Shown: positions 1 to 8,547, counted from the stretch's first letter. The stretch: DNA of 64,000 bases from Sphingosinicella sp. YJ22 (GCF_011320075.1 NZ_JAANPA010000003.1:43212-107211); one strand, 5' to 3'. Translations and numbers: made by a program. Notes: a model not told the origin generated them from the sequence alone.

Positions 1-1505
1 ATGGACGAGAAATAGGTGCCTGCGGCGTTGACGTCCTTCATCACATAGGTGTCGTTCCCGGTCGCCCAGTCCTCGTTGACTCCATATTTGTCCTGGATGG
101 CGGCGATGTCGAACGCCATCAGCCCGCCGAGATAGCCGTAGCCGACATTGGTCGGCGCGTTGCCGTAGGGCGAGCTCTGCCAGCCGTCCTCATAGGACAT
201 CATCGTGAAGACGCCCTGGTTGAGCTCGAAATCGCCGGTCGTGTAATTGGCGACGGAGGTCGCGGTTTCCTGCTCGACTCCGTTCATGATGCCCGAGCGG
301 CCGCCATTGTCGTGCGGGTGGGCGAGGCCGTGGCCGTGGCCGAACTCGTGGATCAGGGTGACGAACGAGAAGCCGCCCTGAGCGAGGTCGCGCGCGTTCC
401 AGCGCTCGTCGCCGGAATTGAACTGGGCGAGGCCCTCGTCGCTCTCGTCGGGCGGGCTCATCGATCCGAGCAGCGAGACGCCGGGGCCAGGCGTGCCGAT
501 GTAGCTGGTGTACATGAAGTCCGCCTGGCTGCGGTCCTGGACCTCGAGATAGACGACGTCGGCCACCTTCTCGAACTCGCCGAGAGCGGTCCACACCGCA
601 TTATATTCGAATTCCTGGATCGCCACCGCGGTGATGGTCGCGGGCGGCAAGCCGGGATTGGTCGGGTCGTTCGAGACGAACACATCGCCCGGCTTGGCGA
701 AATAAATGGTGATGACGTTCTTGCCGGTGATGTCCTTGCCCTGCGCCTCGGCGAGGGCGGGAATGTCGATCAAACTCGTATAGGTCGGCGTGCCCGGGTC
801 GTTGCCGGTGTCGCGCGTGCCCTCGTCACCGTCGGGATTGCGGACCGACTGGTTGACTCGGTTGACCTGCGTCCCCCAGTCGATCGCGTAGAGCGGACTG
901 TCGACGTCATAATAGGGCGTGTAGATGTTGGGGTCGTTCGGGTCCTGCTCGCGGACGAACAGCTCATAGTCGCCGACCGAGTCCCCGGTCGACGTCGCCG
1001 GCGAATTGGAAAAGGCGCGGGCGTTGACATAAAAGGTGCCGCTCACCTCGGGCGTGTAGGTCAACAGGACGTCGAAGCCCGAATTCAGTTCGTTGTACGG
1101 CGTGTTGGCGCCGCCATCCGCGCTGACGATGAACGTAGTGCCGTCGGCGCCGTACAGTTCGAGATAGGGATCGGTGAGCCCGACCGCGTTGGGGCCTCCG
1201 TTGAAGGAATAAAGGCCAATTTCGTAGGTGACTCCGGCGGTCAGGGTGACCTGATAGAAATCCTGGTCGCCGATCGTATCGATGGTGGAGATGATCGGCG
1301 TCGTCACGCCCGGGCCGGTGACGGTGATCGTCGGATTGCTGTTGCCGACGGTGTCGGGGGCGTCGGGAACGTTGTCGGTGGTGATGAGAAGCTCCGGCGT
1401 GACCGGCGGCTTCAGGTCGCCGACCCCGTCGGGGGTCAGTCCGTAAAGCGGCTTGTAGAAGCTATCGATCGTCGCGGCATCGCGGCCGGCGCAAATCCTG
1501 CACAT
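1..1505 (-). CDS. M10-like (serralysin-type) secreted zinc metalloprotease, truncated by window edge
   Basis: The reading frame runs without a stop from an ATG at 1505 off the left edge, giving about 501 residues without the C-terminus. The metzincin zinc site HExxHxxGxxH is intact (H386, E387, H390, H396, followed by Pro), and a Met-turn MMSY lies at about 435. The N-terminal third (about 45-165) is Asp/Gly/Thr-rich and beta-sheet-like, resembling a PPC (pre-peptidase C-terminal) domain. There is no Sec signal; proteins of this family usually leave by type I secretion using C-terminal RTX repeats, which would lie beyond the window. The start is supported by GGAGGAGA about 10 bases upstream. 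The N-terminus contains the Cys pair MCRIC, which is odd for an exported protease. Family call is firm; substrate unknown. Confidence 0.85.
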   Translation of the reverse strand, partial: MCRICAGRDAATIDSFYKPLYGLTPDGVGDLKPPVTPELLITTDNVPDAPDTVGNSNPTITVTGPGVTTPIISTIDTIGDQDFYQVTLTAGVTYEIGLYSFNGGPNAVGLTDPYLELYGADGTTFIVSADGGANTPYNELNSGFDVLLTYTPEVSGTFYVNARAFSNSPATSTGDSVGDYELFVREQDPNDPNIYTPYYDVDSPLYAIDWGTQVNRVNQSVRNPDGDEGTRDTGNDPGTPTYTSLIDIPALAEAQGKDITGKNVITIYFAKPGDVFVSNDPTNPGLPPATITAVAIQEFEYNAVWTALGEFEKVADVVYLEVQDRSQADFMYTSYIGTPGPGVSLLGSMSPPDESDEGLAQFNSGDERWNARDLAQGGFSFVTLIHEFGHGHGLAHPHDNGGRSGIMNGVEQETATSVANYTTGDFELNQGVFTMMSYEDGWQSSPYGNAPTNVGYGYLGGLMAFDIAAIQDKYGVNEDWATGNDTYVMKDVNAAGTYFSS

Positions 1506-1678
1506 CGACTCATTCTCCTCCACTGGTCCCGGCCAATGGAGAACGAATCGCGCACCCATAATAATCCCGGCAGGAACAGGCGGGGATGCGCCGAAGGCTT
1601 CGCCTCAACGGGCGAAACCAGGACAGGGCGCTGAACAATCGTTGCGGAATTCGAACAACATAGCCGATTGGCCCGCCG

Positions 1679-1703
1679 AACGCCGCGTTAACTTTTTGGT
1701 TCC
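1679..1703 (-). promoter_or_regulatory. Candidate EcfG-type (general stress sigma) promoter for the M10 protease
   Basis: On the minus strand GGAAC (1703-1699) is followed after exactly 16 bases by CGTT (1682-1679). This matches the GGAAC-N16/17-CGTT promoter of the alphaproteobacterial general stress sigma factor EcfG. It points toward the protease gene starting at 1505, leaving a leader of roughly 165 bases. Exact match to a short consensus; no experimental support. Confidence 0.5.
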
Positions 1704-1767
1704 TGTGTTGCGGTTCTTACGGTGCCGATACGGTTGAACCGCATCGCTCTTCCGACGAGCCGAACCT

Positions 1768-2739
1768 CTATTCGCCGATTTCGGCGCGCACCTCCGCCGG
1801 GACCCGCATCAGCGCCTGGCCGGCCTTGATGCGCGCGCCCTCGCCGATGCCGTCGGCCAGATCGAAGCCGTCCGGAGCGAACATAATGATGGTCGAGCCA
1901 TGCTCGAACCAGCCCATCTCCGCCCCCTTGGCCATATCCGCCAGGCAGGGAATGCGGTGCACGACGCCGAGCCTGGCGCCGCCGCCCCGCCGCCTGGTGC
2001 GCAGGCCGCGCCCGAAACCGCCCGTGCGGCGGCGGCGGTTGATCTCGTGGCGCGGGCGCAGGTGCCGCACCGTGTCGCAGAAATGGAAGCGGATGCTGGC
2101 CACCAGGATCGCCGCGACCGGCACCAGCATGATCGGATGGCCGGACGGTTGCAGGCGGCAATGGACCAATGCCCGCTCGTTCTTGCAGAACAGTTTCTCG
2201 ACCCGTTTCAGCGCGATCGGGTTCACGTTCCAGGTGTCGCCGGAAATGTAGGTGACCCCTTCCACGACCAGATCGTGGGGCGCGTGGAAGCGGTGATAGT
2301 CCGAGCTGGTCAGCCGGATCGTCGCGAAGCGGCCGTTGCGGAACGTGCCGCTGTCGGCCTCGTCGCCGAGCAGGTCGCGGAGCGTGTAGGGGAAGCCCTT
2401 GATCTGGTAGAGATGGTCGCCGTCGATGCGGCCGCAGGCGCCGACGATGCCGTCGCACGGGCTCGCGAGGATCTCCGGATGCGGATCGACAGGCCGCGCG
2501 CCGGGCTTGAGCCGGCGGGTGAACACGTCGTGCATCGACCGGAACTTGGTCGTCGCCGCCTCCGACAGGTCGAGGTCGGTGAACAGCTTCCACGCGGCGA
2601 TCGAGGTCCTGCGCACCACCGGGTTCTCGATCTTCGAGAACCAGCCCATGAACCGCGTCGTCAGCCGCCGCGGCAGGCGGTTGGTGAGGAGAAAGTTCAG
2701 ATCCTCTTGAGCGACAAGTCTGTGCAGGGCAGAGCGCAT
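1768..2739 (-). CDS. psd: Phosphatidylserine decarboxylase
   Basis: Membrane-associated pyruvoyl enzyme converting phosphatidylserine to phosphatidylethanolamine. 323 residues from ATG 2739, beginning MRSALHRLV. The self-cleavage motif is present as HGST, with the pyruvoyl-forming serine at Ser282 inside EMGWFEHGSTI. The conserved DYHRFHAP block is also present. Just before the KGAEMGWF block there is an Arg/Gly-rich stretch of about 20 extra residues (RRRRTGGFGRG... RTRRRGGG) compared with the usual spacing. The frame also extends upstream of 2739, but that would overlap the divergent gene and lacks family similarity. It is divergent from the aminotransferase, with 64 bases between the starts. 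The PE it makes is the substrate of the PmtA-like enzyme at 8548-9246. Confidence 0.88.
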   Translation of the reverse strand: MRSALHRLVAQEDLNFLLTNRLPRRLTTRFMGWFSKIENPVVRRTSIAAWKLFTDLDLSEAATTKFRSMHDVFTRRLKPGARPVDPHPEILASPCDGIVGACGRIDGDHLYQIKGFPYTLRDLLGDEADSGTFRNGRFATIRLTSSDYHRFHAPHDLVVEGVTYISGDTWNVNPIALKRVEKLFCKNERALVHCRLQPSGHPIMLVPVAAILVASIRFHFCDTVRHLRPRHEINRRRRTGGFGRGLRTRRRGGGARLGVVHRIPCLADMAKGAEMGWFEHGSTIIMFAPDGFDLADGIGEGARIKAGQALMRVPAEVRAEIGE

Positions 2740-2803
2740 GACGAGCAGTCGCTTTCCGAACGAGGGCCGCGGGGGCGGCGCCCATATAGAGCAGGTCACG
2801 CGA

Positions 2804-4462
2804 ATGAAACGCCGAAATCTCGCCGTCGCGTCGGCGGCGGCCGCGCTCCTCACGCTCGGCTTCGCCAAGGGCAAGAAGCGCCTCGACCTGTCGCGGGCCA
2901 AGCATCCCGGCCTCGCCGGCCATGCCAAGATGGCCAAGCACGTCGCCGGCATGATCCCCTTCTACGAATATGACGAGGCCAAATTCTTCACCGCCGACGA
3001 CCCGCCGCTGGACGTCGCGGACCGGCGCCGAGCCGCGTTTGAGCGGATGTCCGAGGACTTCCACAGCCGCTTCGCCAAGACGCTGGCGCTGACCAGGGAG
3101 ACGCGCGAGGGCCTGTCCGACCTCCAGTTCACCTCGACCTACCGGGTGCCGTTCCAGTTCAGCCGCATCGTCCGCGACAGGCTGCCGAGCGGCGTGTTCC
3201 TCCAGTCGTCCCACGGCGTGATGGTCACCGACCTCGACGGCAACGACTTCTACGACCTCACCGGCAGCTACGGCGTCAACCTGTTCGGCTACGATTTCTA
3301 CAAGGAGACGATCGCGGAAGGCGCCGCGATGGTCGCCGAATTGGGGCCGGTGCTTGGCCTGTTCCACCCGGTCGTCGCGGACAATGTCGCGCGCCTCCGC
3401 GCGGTGTCGGGGATGGACGAAGTCTCGTTCCACATGTCGGGCACCGAAGCGGTGATGCAGGCGGTGCGCCTCGCCCGCTACCATACCGGCAAGTCGCATC
3501 TCGTCCGTTTCGCCGGCGCCTATCATGGCTGGTGGGGCGACGTTCAGCCCGGCATCGGCAACCCCGTTCCCGCCGAACGCACCTACACGCTCGCCGACAT
3601 GTCCGAGCAGACGCTTCACGTGCTCAAGACGCGCAGGGACATCGCCTGCGTGCTGGTCAATCCGCTGCAGGCGCTTCACCCCAACAGCGCCGCGCCGGCC
3701 GATTCCGCGCTGATTGCGGGGCGCTCGTCGCAGCCCGCCGACCGCGAGGCCTATGGCGCGTGGCTGCGGCGCCTCGCCGACACCTGCCGCGAAGCCGGCA
3801 TCGTGCTGATCTTCGACGAGGTGTTCGTCGGCTTCCGCCTCGCCCCCGGCGGCGCGCGCGAATATTTCGGAGTCGAGCCCGACATGATCACCTACGGCAA
3901 GTCGCTCGGCGGCGGCCTTCCCGTCGGCGTCCTCACCGGCCGCGCCGACCTCATGCGGCGGTTCAAGGAGGACAAGCCGGCCGACCCGCTGATCGCGCGC
4001 GGCACGTTCAATTCGCACCCCTATGTGATGGGCGCGATGAACGCCTTCCTGCGCCGGCTCGACAGCGCGGAGGTGCGCGCGATCTATGACGGCATCGACG
4101 AGCGCTGGAACGCGCGCGCCGCTTCGCTGAACGCGCGGCTCGAGGCGGAAGAACTGTCTCCGCGAATCACGAACCTGTCGAGCATCTGGACGGTCGGCTA
4201 TGCGCAGCCGTCGCGCTACAACTGGATGTTCCAATATTATCTGCGCGCCCACGGGCTGATGCTGAGCTGGGTCGGCACCGGCCGCCTGATCTTCAGCCTC
4301 AACTACAGCGATGCCGACTTCGAGGCAGTGAGCGAGCGCTTCGTCGTCGCCGCCCGGGCGATGCAGGACGACGGCTGGTGGCGCGGCGACGAGCGCCTCA
4401 CCGACAAGAAGATCAAGCGCCAGATCCTCAAGGAAACGCTCGGCAGGAAGATCGCCGGCTGA
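2804..4462 (+). CDS. Class III PLP-dependent aminotransferase, glutamate-1-semialdehyde aminomutase-like
   Basis: 552 residues from ATG 2804. Fold-type I PLP enzyme: SGTEAVMQAVRLAR (cofactor phosphate region), the AYHGWWGD block, IFDEVFVGFR (Asp contacting the pyridine nitrogen) and the Schiff-base lysine K366 in ITYGKSLGGGLP. About 100 extra N-terminal residues precede the family core, including a hydrophobic start that could be a membrane anchor. The glutamate-1-semialdehyde 2,1-aminomutase subgroup is the nearest recognisable match, but the long N-terminus and divergent pairing with psd suggest another amine, possibly in lipid or amino-alcohol metabolism. The substrate cannot be deduced. 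Confidence 0.75.
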   Translation: MKRRNLAVASAAAALLTLGFAKGKKRLDLSRAKHPGLAGHAKMAKHVAGMIPFYEYDEAKFFTADDPPLDVADRRRAAFERMSEDFHSRFAKTLALTRETREGLSDLQFTSTYRVPFQFSRIVRDRLPSGVFLQSSHGVMVTDLDGNDFYDLTGSYGVNLFGYDFYKETIAEGAAMVAELGPVLGLFHPVVADNVARLRAVSGMDEVSFHMSGTEAVMQAVRLARYHTGKSHLVRFAGAYHGWWGDVQPGIGNPVPAERTYTLADMSEQTLHVLKTRRDIACVLVNPLQALHPNSAAPADSALIAGRSSQPADREAYGAWLRRLADTCREAGIVLIFDEVFVGFRLAPGGAREYFGVEPDMITYGKSLGGGLPVGVLTGRADLMRRFKEDKPADPLIARGTFNSHPYVMGAMNAFLRRLDSAEVRAIYDGIDERWNARAASLNARLEAEELSPRITNLSSIWTVGYAQPSRYNWMFQYYLRAHGLMLSWVGTGRLIFSLNYSDADFEAVSERFVVAARAMQDDGWWRGDERLTDKKIKRQILKETLGRKIAG

Positions 4463-4591
4463 ATCCACAACTATTCGCCGCTTGCGGATAAACCCGTCTT
4501 GCCAAGGTCTTGTTGGCCGCACACCATGGTGTCGCGGGAGTTTTCGGCACGCTGCGTCAGACAGCGGCCTTTACGTAGGGGAAAGTAAGAA

Positions 4592-6409
4592 ATGACCAAG
4601 TTCGCGTCGCGCCTGCTCGCCACGACGGCCATGTTGCTGGCCGGGGCATCCATCGCCGCGCCGGCCCAGGCACAGCGGGTCGACCGCATCATCGCGTTCG
4701 GCGATTCCTATGCCGACGACGGCAATTTCTTTGAGCTGACCGGCATTCCGAGGCCCGCCGCCTATCCGAATGGCCGCTTCAGCAACGGCACCAACTTCGT
4801 CGACACCATGTCGCTGCTGCTCGGGCGGCCAGTCGACAATTTCGCGATCGGCGGCGCGTACACCGGGACCGGAAACATCAACGGAATCCCGGGTCTCGGC
4901 TTTCAGCTCGAATATCAGTCGTTCCTCGCCGGGGGCGGTCCTGCCGCCTTCCCACGCGTAGCTGGGACGTTCAATCCGCAGGACCTGCTCGTCATCTCGA
5001 TCGGCGGCAACGACGCTCGCGCCTACCGGCTCGGCGGCGGCACGGTAGCAGGCGCCTCGGCAGCCGCGGCTCCGCGCGTGACCGAGGCCACCGCCGGTCT
5101 TACCGCGCTCGTCAATGCCGGAGCGCGCAACATCACCTTCCTCGCCGGCGATGTCGGCCGGCTGCCGGAAGCCGTCGGCCAACCCAGCGCCCCGGCGGGC
5201 ACCGCTTTCTCGAGCGCCTTCAACCAGGGGATGCGGACGAGCCTCGCCAGCTTCGCCAACCAGGGCGTGATCGTGAACTATCTCAATCTCAACCTGATCG
5301 GCGACCGCGTCCAGGCTAACCCCGGCGCCTACGGTCTGCAGAGCGCCGGAGCAGCCACGGCCGCAGACGTCGCCGCGGGACGCGCGGACAACTTCCTGTT
5401 CTACGCGGACAATGTCCACCTGACCTCGGCCGGCTTCGCCATCGTCGGCGCCTATGCGGTGCGCCAGCTCGAGGCGCCGCTCCAGCTTGAGGCGCAGGGC
5501 GAGACGGTGATGCTCGCCGCGGACTCGTTCGGCCAGTCGCTCCAGGACCGGCTCGACCTCAACTCGGCGGACGAAGCCGGCGAGGGCCCGCCGCTGCGCG
5601 TCTTCTTCGGCGCCGATTACGGCCAGCGCGGCATGGACGATACGGAGACCAGCCTCGCCTTCCGCGCCGAGCGATGGAGCGCCACCGGCGGCGTCGAATA
5701 TGACGGCGGCCCCTGGCTGATCGGCGCAGCCGCCAGCCTGTCGCAAGGCGACACGCAATTCCTCAGCGGAACCGGAAGCGTCGACAGCGGCATGGTCCAG
5801 ATCGGCGCCTACGGCTCCTGGTCGAGCGGCGGCCTGTTCGTCGAGGCCTATGGCGGCATCGGCCAGGGCAATCTCGACATCCGCCGCGACGCGGTGATCG
5901 ACGAGATCCAGGGTCAAACCGACGCCGATACGATCGTCGCCGGCGGCCAAGTCGGCTATCTGTTCGACCTTGGCCAGGTCCGCGTCGGCCCGGTCGCGGG
6001 CATCGGCTACGCCAAGGCCGAGATCGACGGCTTCACCGAGACCGGCGACCCGGTGCTCACGCTCAACGTGTCCGATCAGGACGTCGACCAGCTGGTCGGC
6101 AGCCTCGGCGTTGAGATGAACGGCGATTTCGACATTGGCGGTAGCCGCGTCGCGCCGTTCCTGTCGGCCACCGTCGACAAGGAACTCGACGACGATCCGC
6201 GCACCATCCTTTATGCCGCGACGGCGGCGCCGGAGATCGTCAACCAGTGGGTCGTCGCCGGCAACGACGAGACCTACGGGCGCGTCTCGCTCGGCGCCAA
6301 CCTGCACATCACCAACGGCCTCACCGTGCAGGTCGCCGGATCGACTACGATCGGCCAGGACCAGGGCGACCGCAGCCAGGCCTCGGTGGCGATGAGGCTC
6401 GGCTTCTAA
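4592..6409 (+). CDS. GDSL/SGNH esterase with autotransporter beta-barrel
   Basis: 605 residues. A Sec signal peptide (about 1-28, ending APAQAQ) is followed by an SGNH hydrolase domain: block I FGDSY with nucleophile Ser39, block III GGND, and the block V DxxH pair Asp273/His276 in DNVHLTSAGF. The C-terminal 270 or so residues alternate polar and aromatic residues in beta-hairpin style and end in Phe (MRLGF), as expected of a type V secretion barrel. It therefore probably displays an esterase or lipase on the cell surface. AAGTAAGA lies just before the ATG. Flanked by unrelated genes. Confidence 0.9.
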   Translation: MTKFASRLLATTAMLLAGASIAAPAQAQRVDRIIAFGDSYADDGNFFELTGIPRPAAYPNGRFSNGTNFVDTMSLLLGRPVDNFAIGGAYTGTGNINGIPGLGFQLEYQSFLAGGGPAAFPRVAGTFNPQDLLVISIGGNDARAYRLGGGTVAGASAAAAPRVTEATAGLTALVNAGARNITFLAGDVGRLPEAVGQPSAPAGTAFSSAFNQGMRTSLASFANQGVIVNYLNLNLIGDRVQANPGAYGLQSAGAATAADVAAGRADNFLFYADNVHLTSAGFAIVGAYAVRQLEAPLQLEAQGETVMLAADSFGQSLQDRLDLNSADEAGEGPPLRVFFGADYGQRGMDDTETSLAFRAERWSATGGVEYDGGPWLIGAAASLSQGDTQFLSGTGSVDSGMVQIGAYGSWSSGGLFVEAYGGIGQGNLDIRRDAVIDEIQGQTDADTIVAGGQVGYLFDLGQVRVGPVAGIGYAKAEIDGFTETGDPVLTLNVSDQDVDQLVGSLGVEMNGDFDIGGSRVAPFLSATVDKELDDDPRTILYAATAAPEIVNQWVVAGNDETYGRVSLGANLHITNGLTVQVAGSTTIGQDQGDRSQASVAMRLGF

Positions 6410-6506
6410 GGCACGCGCATCGCAGGCCGGGCGGCTTTGGTCGCTCGGTCGAGCCGCCGCGCGCTCCGGTCGCAGCGGACCTGAACCGGCCGGACTGGCC
6501 CCTAGT

Positions 6507-6535
6507 CTCCCGCGCTTTCCAAGAGAGCGCGGGAG
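6507..6535 (+). promoter_or_regulatory. Perfect 10-bp hairpin covering the ribosome binding site of the next gene
   Basis: CTCCCGCGCT at 6507-6516 pairs perfectly with AGCGCGGGAG at 6526-6535 across a 9-base loop. The right arm contains GGGAG (6531-6535), the only Shine-Dalgarno-like sequence before the ATG at 6544 (8-base spacing). There is no T-run, so it is a poor terminator. It could occlude ribosome binding or stabilise the mRNA 5' end. Confidence 0.55.
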
Positions 6536-6543
6536 ATTTCGTC

Positions 6544-7569
6544 ATGCACAATGAGGTTGGGCCGGAGCAGATCCTGCAGATCGGCATGGGCTTCTGGCCG
6601 TCGAAAATATTGCTGAGCGCGGTCGAGCTCGGCCTGTTCACCGAGCTGTCCGGAGGGCCTCTGACCGGCGCCGAGATCGAGCAGGCGCTCGGCCTCCACC
6701 CGCGCGGCACCTATGACTTCCTCGACGCGCTGGTCGCGATCGGCATGCTTGAGCGCACCGGCGACGGCGCGGCGGCGCGCTACGCCAATACGCCCGCGAC
6801 CGCCCAGTTCCTCGACCGCAACCAGCCGTCCTATATCGGCGGCATCCTCGAGATGGCGAACGCCCGCCTCTACCGCTTCTGGGCCGATCTCACGCCGGCG
6901 CTGAAGACCGGCCAGCCTCAGAACGAGGTCAAGCATTCGGGCAAACCGATGTTCGACGAGCTTTACGCCGATCCGGCGCGGCTCGAGCAGTTCATGGACG
7001 CGATGACGGGCGTGTCGATGGCCAATTTCAACGCCTTCGCCGACAAGTTCGATTTCACGCCCTACCGGACCCATGCCGACATCGGTGGCGCCACCGGCCA
7101 GCTCGCGACCATCGTCGCCCAGCGCCACGGCCATATCAGCTCGGTGTCCTACGACCTGCCCGTCGTCCAGCCGATCGCCGAGCGGCGCATCAAGAGCGCG
7201 GGCCTCGACGGCCGCCTCGCCACCGGCACGATCGACTTCTTCGCCGACGATTTCCCCAAGGCCGACCTCATCACCATGGGGATGATCCTCCACGACTGGA
7301 ACCTCGACAAGAAGAAGCAGCTCATCGCCAAGGCCTATGACGCGCTGCCGGAGGGCGGCGCGTTCGTGGCGATCGAGAACATCATCGACGACGAGCGGCG
7401 GCAGAACGCCTTCGGGCTGATGATGTCGCTCAATATGCTGATCGAGTTCGGCGACGCCTTCGACTTCACCGGGGCCGATTTCGAGGGCTGGTGCCTGGAG
7501 GCGGGCTTCAAGCGCTGCGAGGTGCTGCCGCTGGCAGGCCCGGCAAGCGCCGCGATCGCCTACAAGTGA
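6544..7569 (+). CDS. SAM-dependent O-methyltransferase (acetylserotonin/hydroxyneurosporene type)
   Basis: 341 residues from ATG 6544. The N-terminal winged-helix dimerisation region (about 10-100, ELGLFTELSGG) precedes a class I Rossmann methyltransferase domain with SAM motif I at about 179 (ADIGGATGQL). The late LHDWNLDKK block, typical of plant-type small-molecule O-methyltransferases, contains the His that acts as base in the family. The acceptor is unknown; relatives methylate phenolic or carotenoid hydroxyls. It stands alone, and its ribosome binding site is inside the hairpin at 6507-6535. Confidence 0.8.
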   Translation: MHNEVGPEQILQIGMGFWPSKILLSAVELGLFTELSGGPLTGAEIEQALGLHPRGTYDFLDALVAIGMLERTGDGAAARYANTPATAQFLDRNQPSYIGGILEMANARLYRFWADLTPALKTGQPQNEVKHSGKPMFDELYADPARLEQFMDAMTGVSMANFNAFADKFDFTPYRTHADIGGATGQLATIVAQRHGHISSVSYDLPVVQPIAERRIKSAGLDGRLATGTIDFFADDFPKADLITMGMILHDWNLDKKKQLIAKAYDALPEGGAFVAIENIIDDERRQNAFGLMMSLNMLIEFGDAFDFTGADFEGWCLEAGFKRCEVLPLAGPASAAIAYK

Positions 7570-7578
7570 GGCGCCTGC

Positions 7579-7677
7579 CTACATCATCCAATAGGTGACC
7601 ATCATGCTGGGCAGCGCGACGAGAAAGGTGCCGACGCCGTAGGTCAGCGCTTTGGTTATTAATGCCGTGTTTTCCAT
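7579..7677 (-). CDS. Possible 32-residue single-span membrane peptide
   Basis: MENTALITKA followed by a hydrophobic stretch ending YWMM. The only open frame on this strand in the gap after the methyltransferase. The frame can be extended upstream to 7788 but the added sequence looks non-coding and overlaps the stress promoter of the opposite strand. Weak ribosome binding site. May be chance. Confidence 0.25.
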   Translation of the reverse strand: MENTALITKALTYGVGTFLVALPSMMVTYWMM

Positions 7678-7738
7678 GGCTTGCCAAACGCGCCCGATCA
7701 CTTTCGGGTCCACGGAACTGGAGGTTAGATTTCCGGCC

Positions 7739-7763
7739 GGAACGAGCGCGCTCCGGCGTCGTT
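7739..7763 (+). promoter_or_regulatory. EcfG-type general stress promoter before the 21-residue peptide
   Basis: GGAAC at 7739-7743 and CGTT at 7760-7763 are separated by exactly 16 bases, an exact match to the EcfG consensus. The ATG at 7794 lies 30 bases beyond the -10 element and is preceded by GGGAG, giving a normal short leader. The coincidence of promoter, ribosome binding site and small hydrophobic frame supports both calls. Confidence 0.62.
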
Positions 7764-7793
7764 CACCCTGCGTAACGACAGGGAGCAAATTGC

Positions 7794-7859
7794 ATGCGCA
7801 TCGGCATCAGCCTCGGCGGCCTCATCCTCCTGCTGATCATCCTCTGGATCATCTTCTGA
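7794..7859 (+). CDS. 21-residue hydrophobic membrane peptide
   Basis: ATG at 7794 opens a frame reading MRIGISLGGLILLL... and ending WIIF before TGA. It is essentially one transmembrane helix with a single N-terminal Arg. GGGAG at 7781-7785 is well placed, and an EcfG-type promoter lies 30 bases upstream of the ATG. Too short for routine gene calling. Likely a stress-induced membrane microprotein, perhaps a regulator of a larger membrane complex, but no function can be assigned. Confidence 0.5.
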   Translation: MRIGISLGGLILLLIILWIIF

Positions 7860-7862
7860 CGT

Positions 7863-7893
7863 AAAAGGGCGCCGCCCCGCCGGCAGCGCCCTT
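7863..7893 (-). terminator. Intrinsic terminator of the DUF962-like gene
   Basis: Perfect 8-bp stem: AAGGGCGC at 7865-7872 and GCGCCCTT at 7886-7893, with a 13-base loop. Read on the minus strand it is followed by TTTTAC, fitting rho-independent termination 24 bases after the stop codon at 7917. On the plus strand it also follows the 21-residue peptide but lacks a T-run there. Confidence 0.65.
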
Positions 7894-7916
7894 CACGTCC
7901 GTGCCGCGAGAGCGGC

Positions 7917-8525
7917 TTATTCCGCGGGCACCAGCCCGTGATCGTACTTCTCGCCGCGCAGCAGGCGGGCGGGCGCCTTGCGGTACAATCTGAAGTCGTT
8001 GATCGGGTCGGTGACGATCTTGGTGCCCCAGACGAGGCCGGTCTGGACGCCGCGGGTGAAGCACAATTGGATGACGCGGAAAGCGAGGCCGCCGGCGCCG
8101 AGGCCGAGCCACAGCCACCCGACCTGGCGCGCGAGCTGCCACCAATTCTCGGCCGGCGCGAACAGGCCGAGGAAGGTCGGGTCGATGGCGAGCGCCAGCG
8201 GCAGGCCCGCCCAGATGCCCATGAGCACCCATTTGCGGAACAGATTGTAGCCGACCTTGACCTCTTCCTTATAGGCGTGGGTCACGGCGTTGACGCTGTC
8301 GTAGCCCTTCGGCTCGAAGAAGAAATGGCCCGACTGGCGGCTCCACATCGCCACCGTCCAGGCGATCAGGCTCGCCACCGCCGCATCGACGAAGAGCAGG
8401 GCATAGCAAAGCAGGAAGGTGCAGGCCGACAGGAAGTGAAGGCTCTGGTTCACCAGGCTGTGGTGATAGAAACGGTGGTCGTCCCACCGCTGGGTCGCCA
8501 ATTCTTCCCGAAAGCCCGGCATCAT
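7917..8525 (-). CDS. Mpo1/DUF962-like membrane protein
   Basis: 202 residues starting at a double ATG. The N-terminal half resembles the DUF962/Mpo1 family: YHHSLVNQSLHFLSACTFL followed by SGHFFFEPKGYD, whose conserved His/Asn/Glu residues bind iron in yeast Mpo1, a 2-hydroxy fatty acid dioxygenase. Four hydrophobic segments predict a multi-span inner membrane protein. Only 22 bases separate it from the upstream PmtA-like gene, so the two are probably co-transcribed, suggesting a role in membrane lipid handling. Sphingomonads carry 2-hydroxy fatty acids in sphingolipids, but a dioxygenase function here is inference. Confidence 0.55.
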   Translation of the reverse strand: MMPGFREELATQRWDDHRFYHHSLVNQSLHFLSACTFLLCYALLFVDAAVASLIAWTVAMWSRQSGHFFFEPKGYDSVNAVTHAYKEEVKVGYNLFRKWVLMGIWAGLPLALAIDPTFLGLFAPAENWWQLARQVGWLWLGLGAGGLAFRVIQLCFTRGVQTGLVWGTKIVTDPINDFRLYRKAPARLLRGEKYDHGLVPAE

Positions 8526-8547
8526 CGCCCCTTCATTATCTCGGCGA

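Noticed and set aside
1709..1743. TGCGGTTC/GAACCGCA hairpin as psd terminator
   Set aside because: The 8-bp stem has a long loop and no T-run on the minus strand.
1688..4522. 944-residue minus-strand frame
   Set aside because: Mostly antisense to the class III aminotransferase, Asp/Arg/Ala-rich with no motifs; a shadow frame of GC-rich DNA.
7678..7788. Upstream extension of the 32-residue minus-strand frame
   Set aside because: Would overlap the plus-strand stress promoter, lacks a ribosome binding site and does not look coding.
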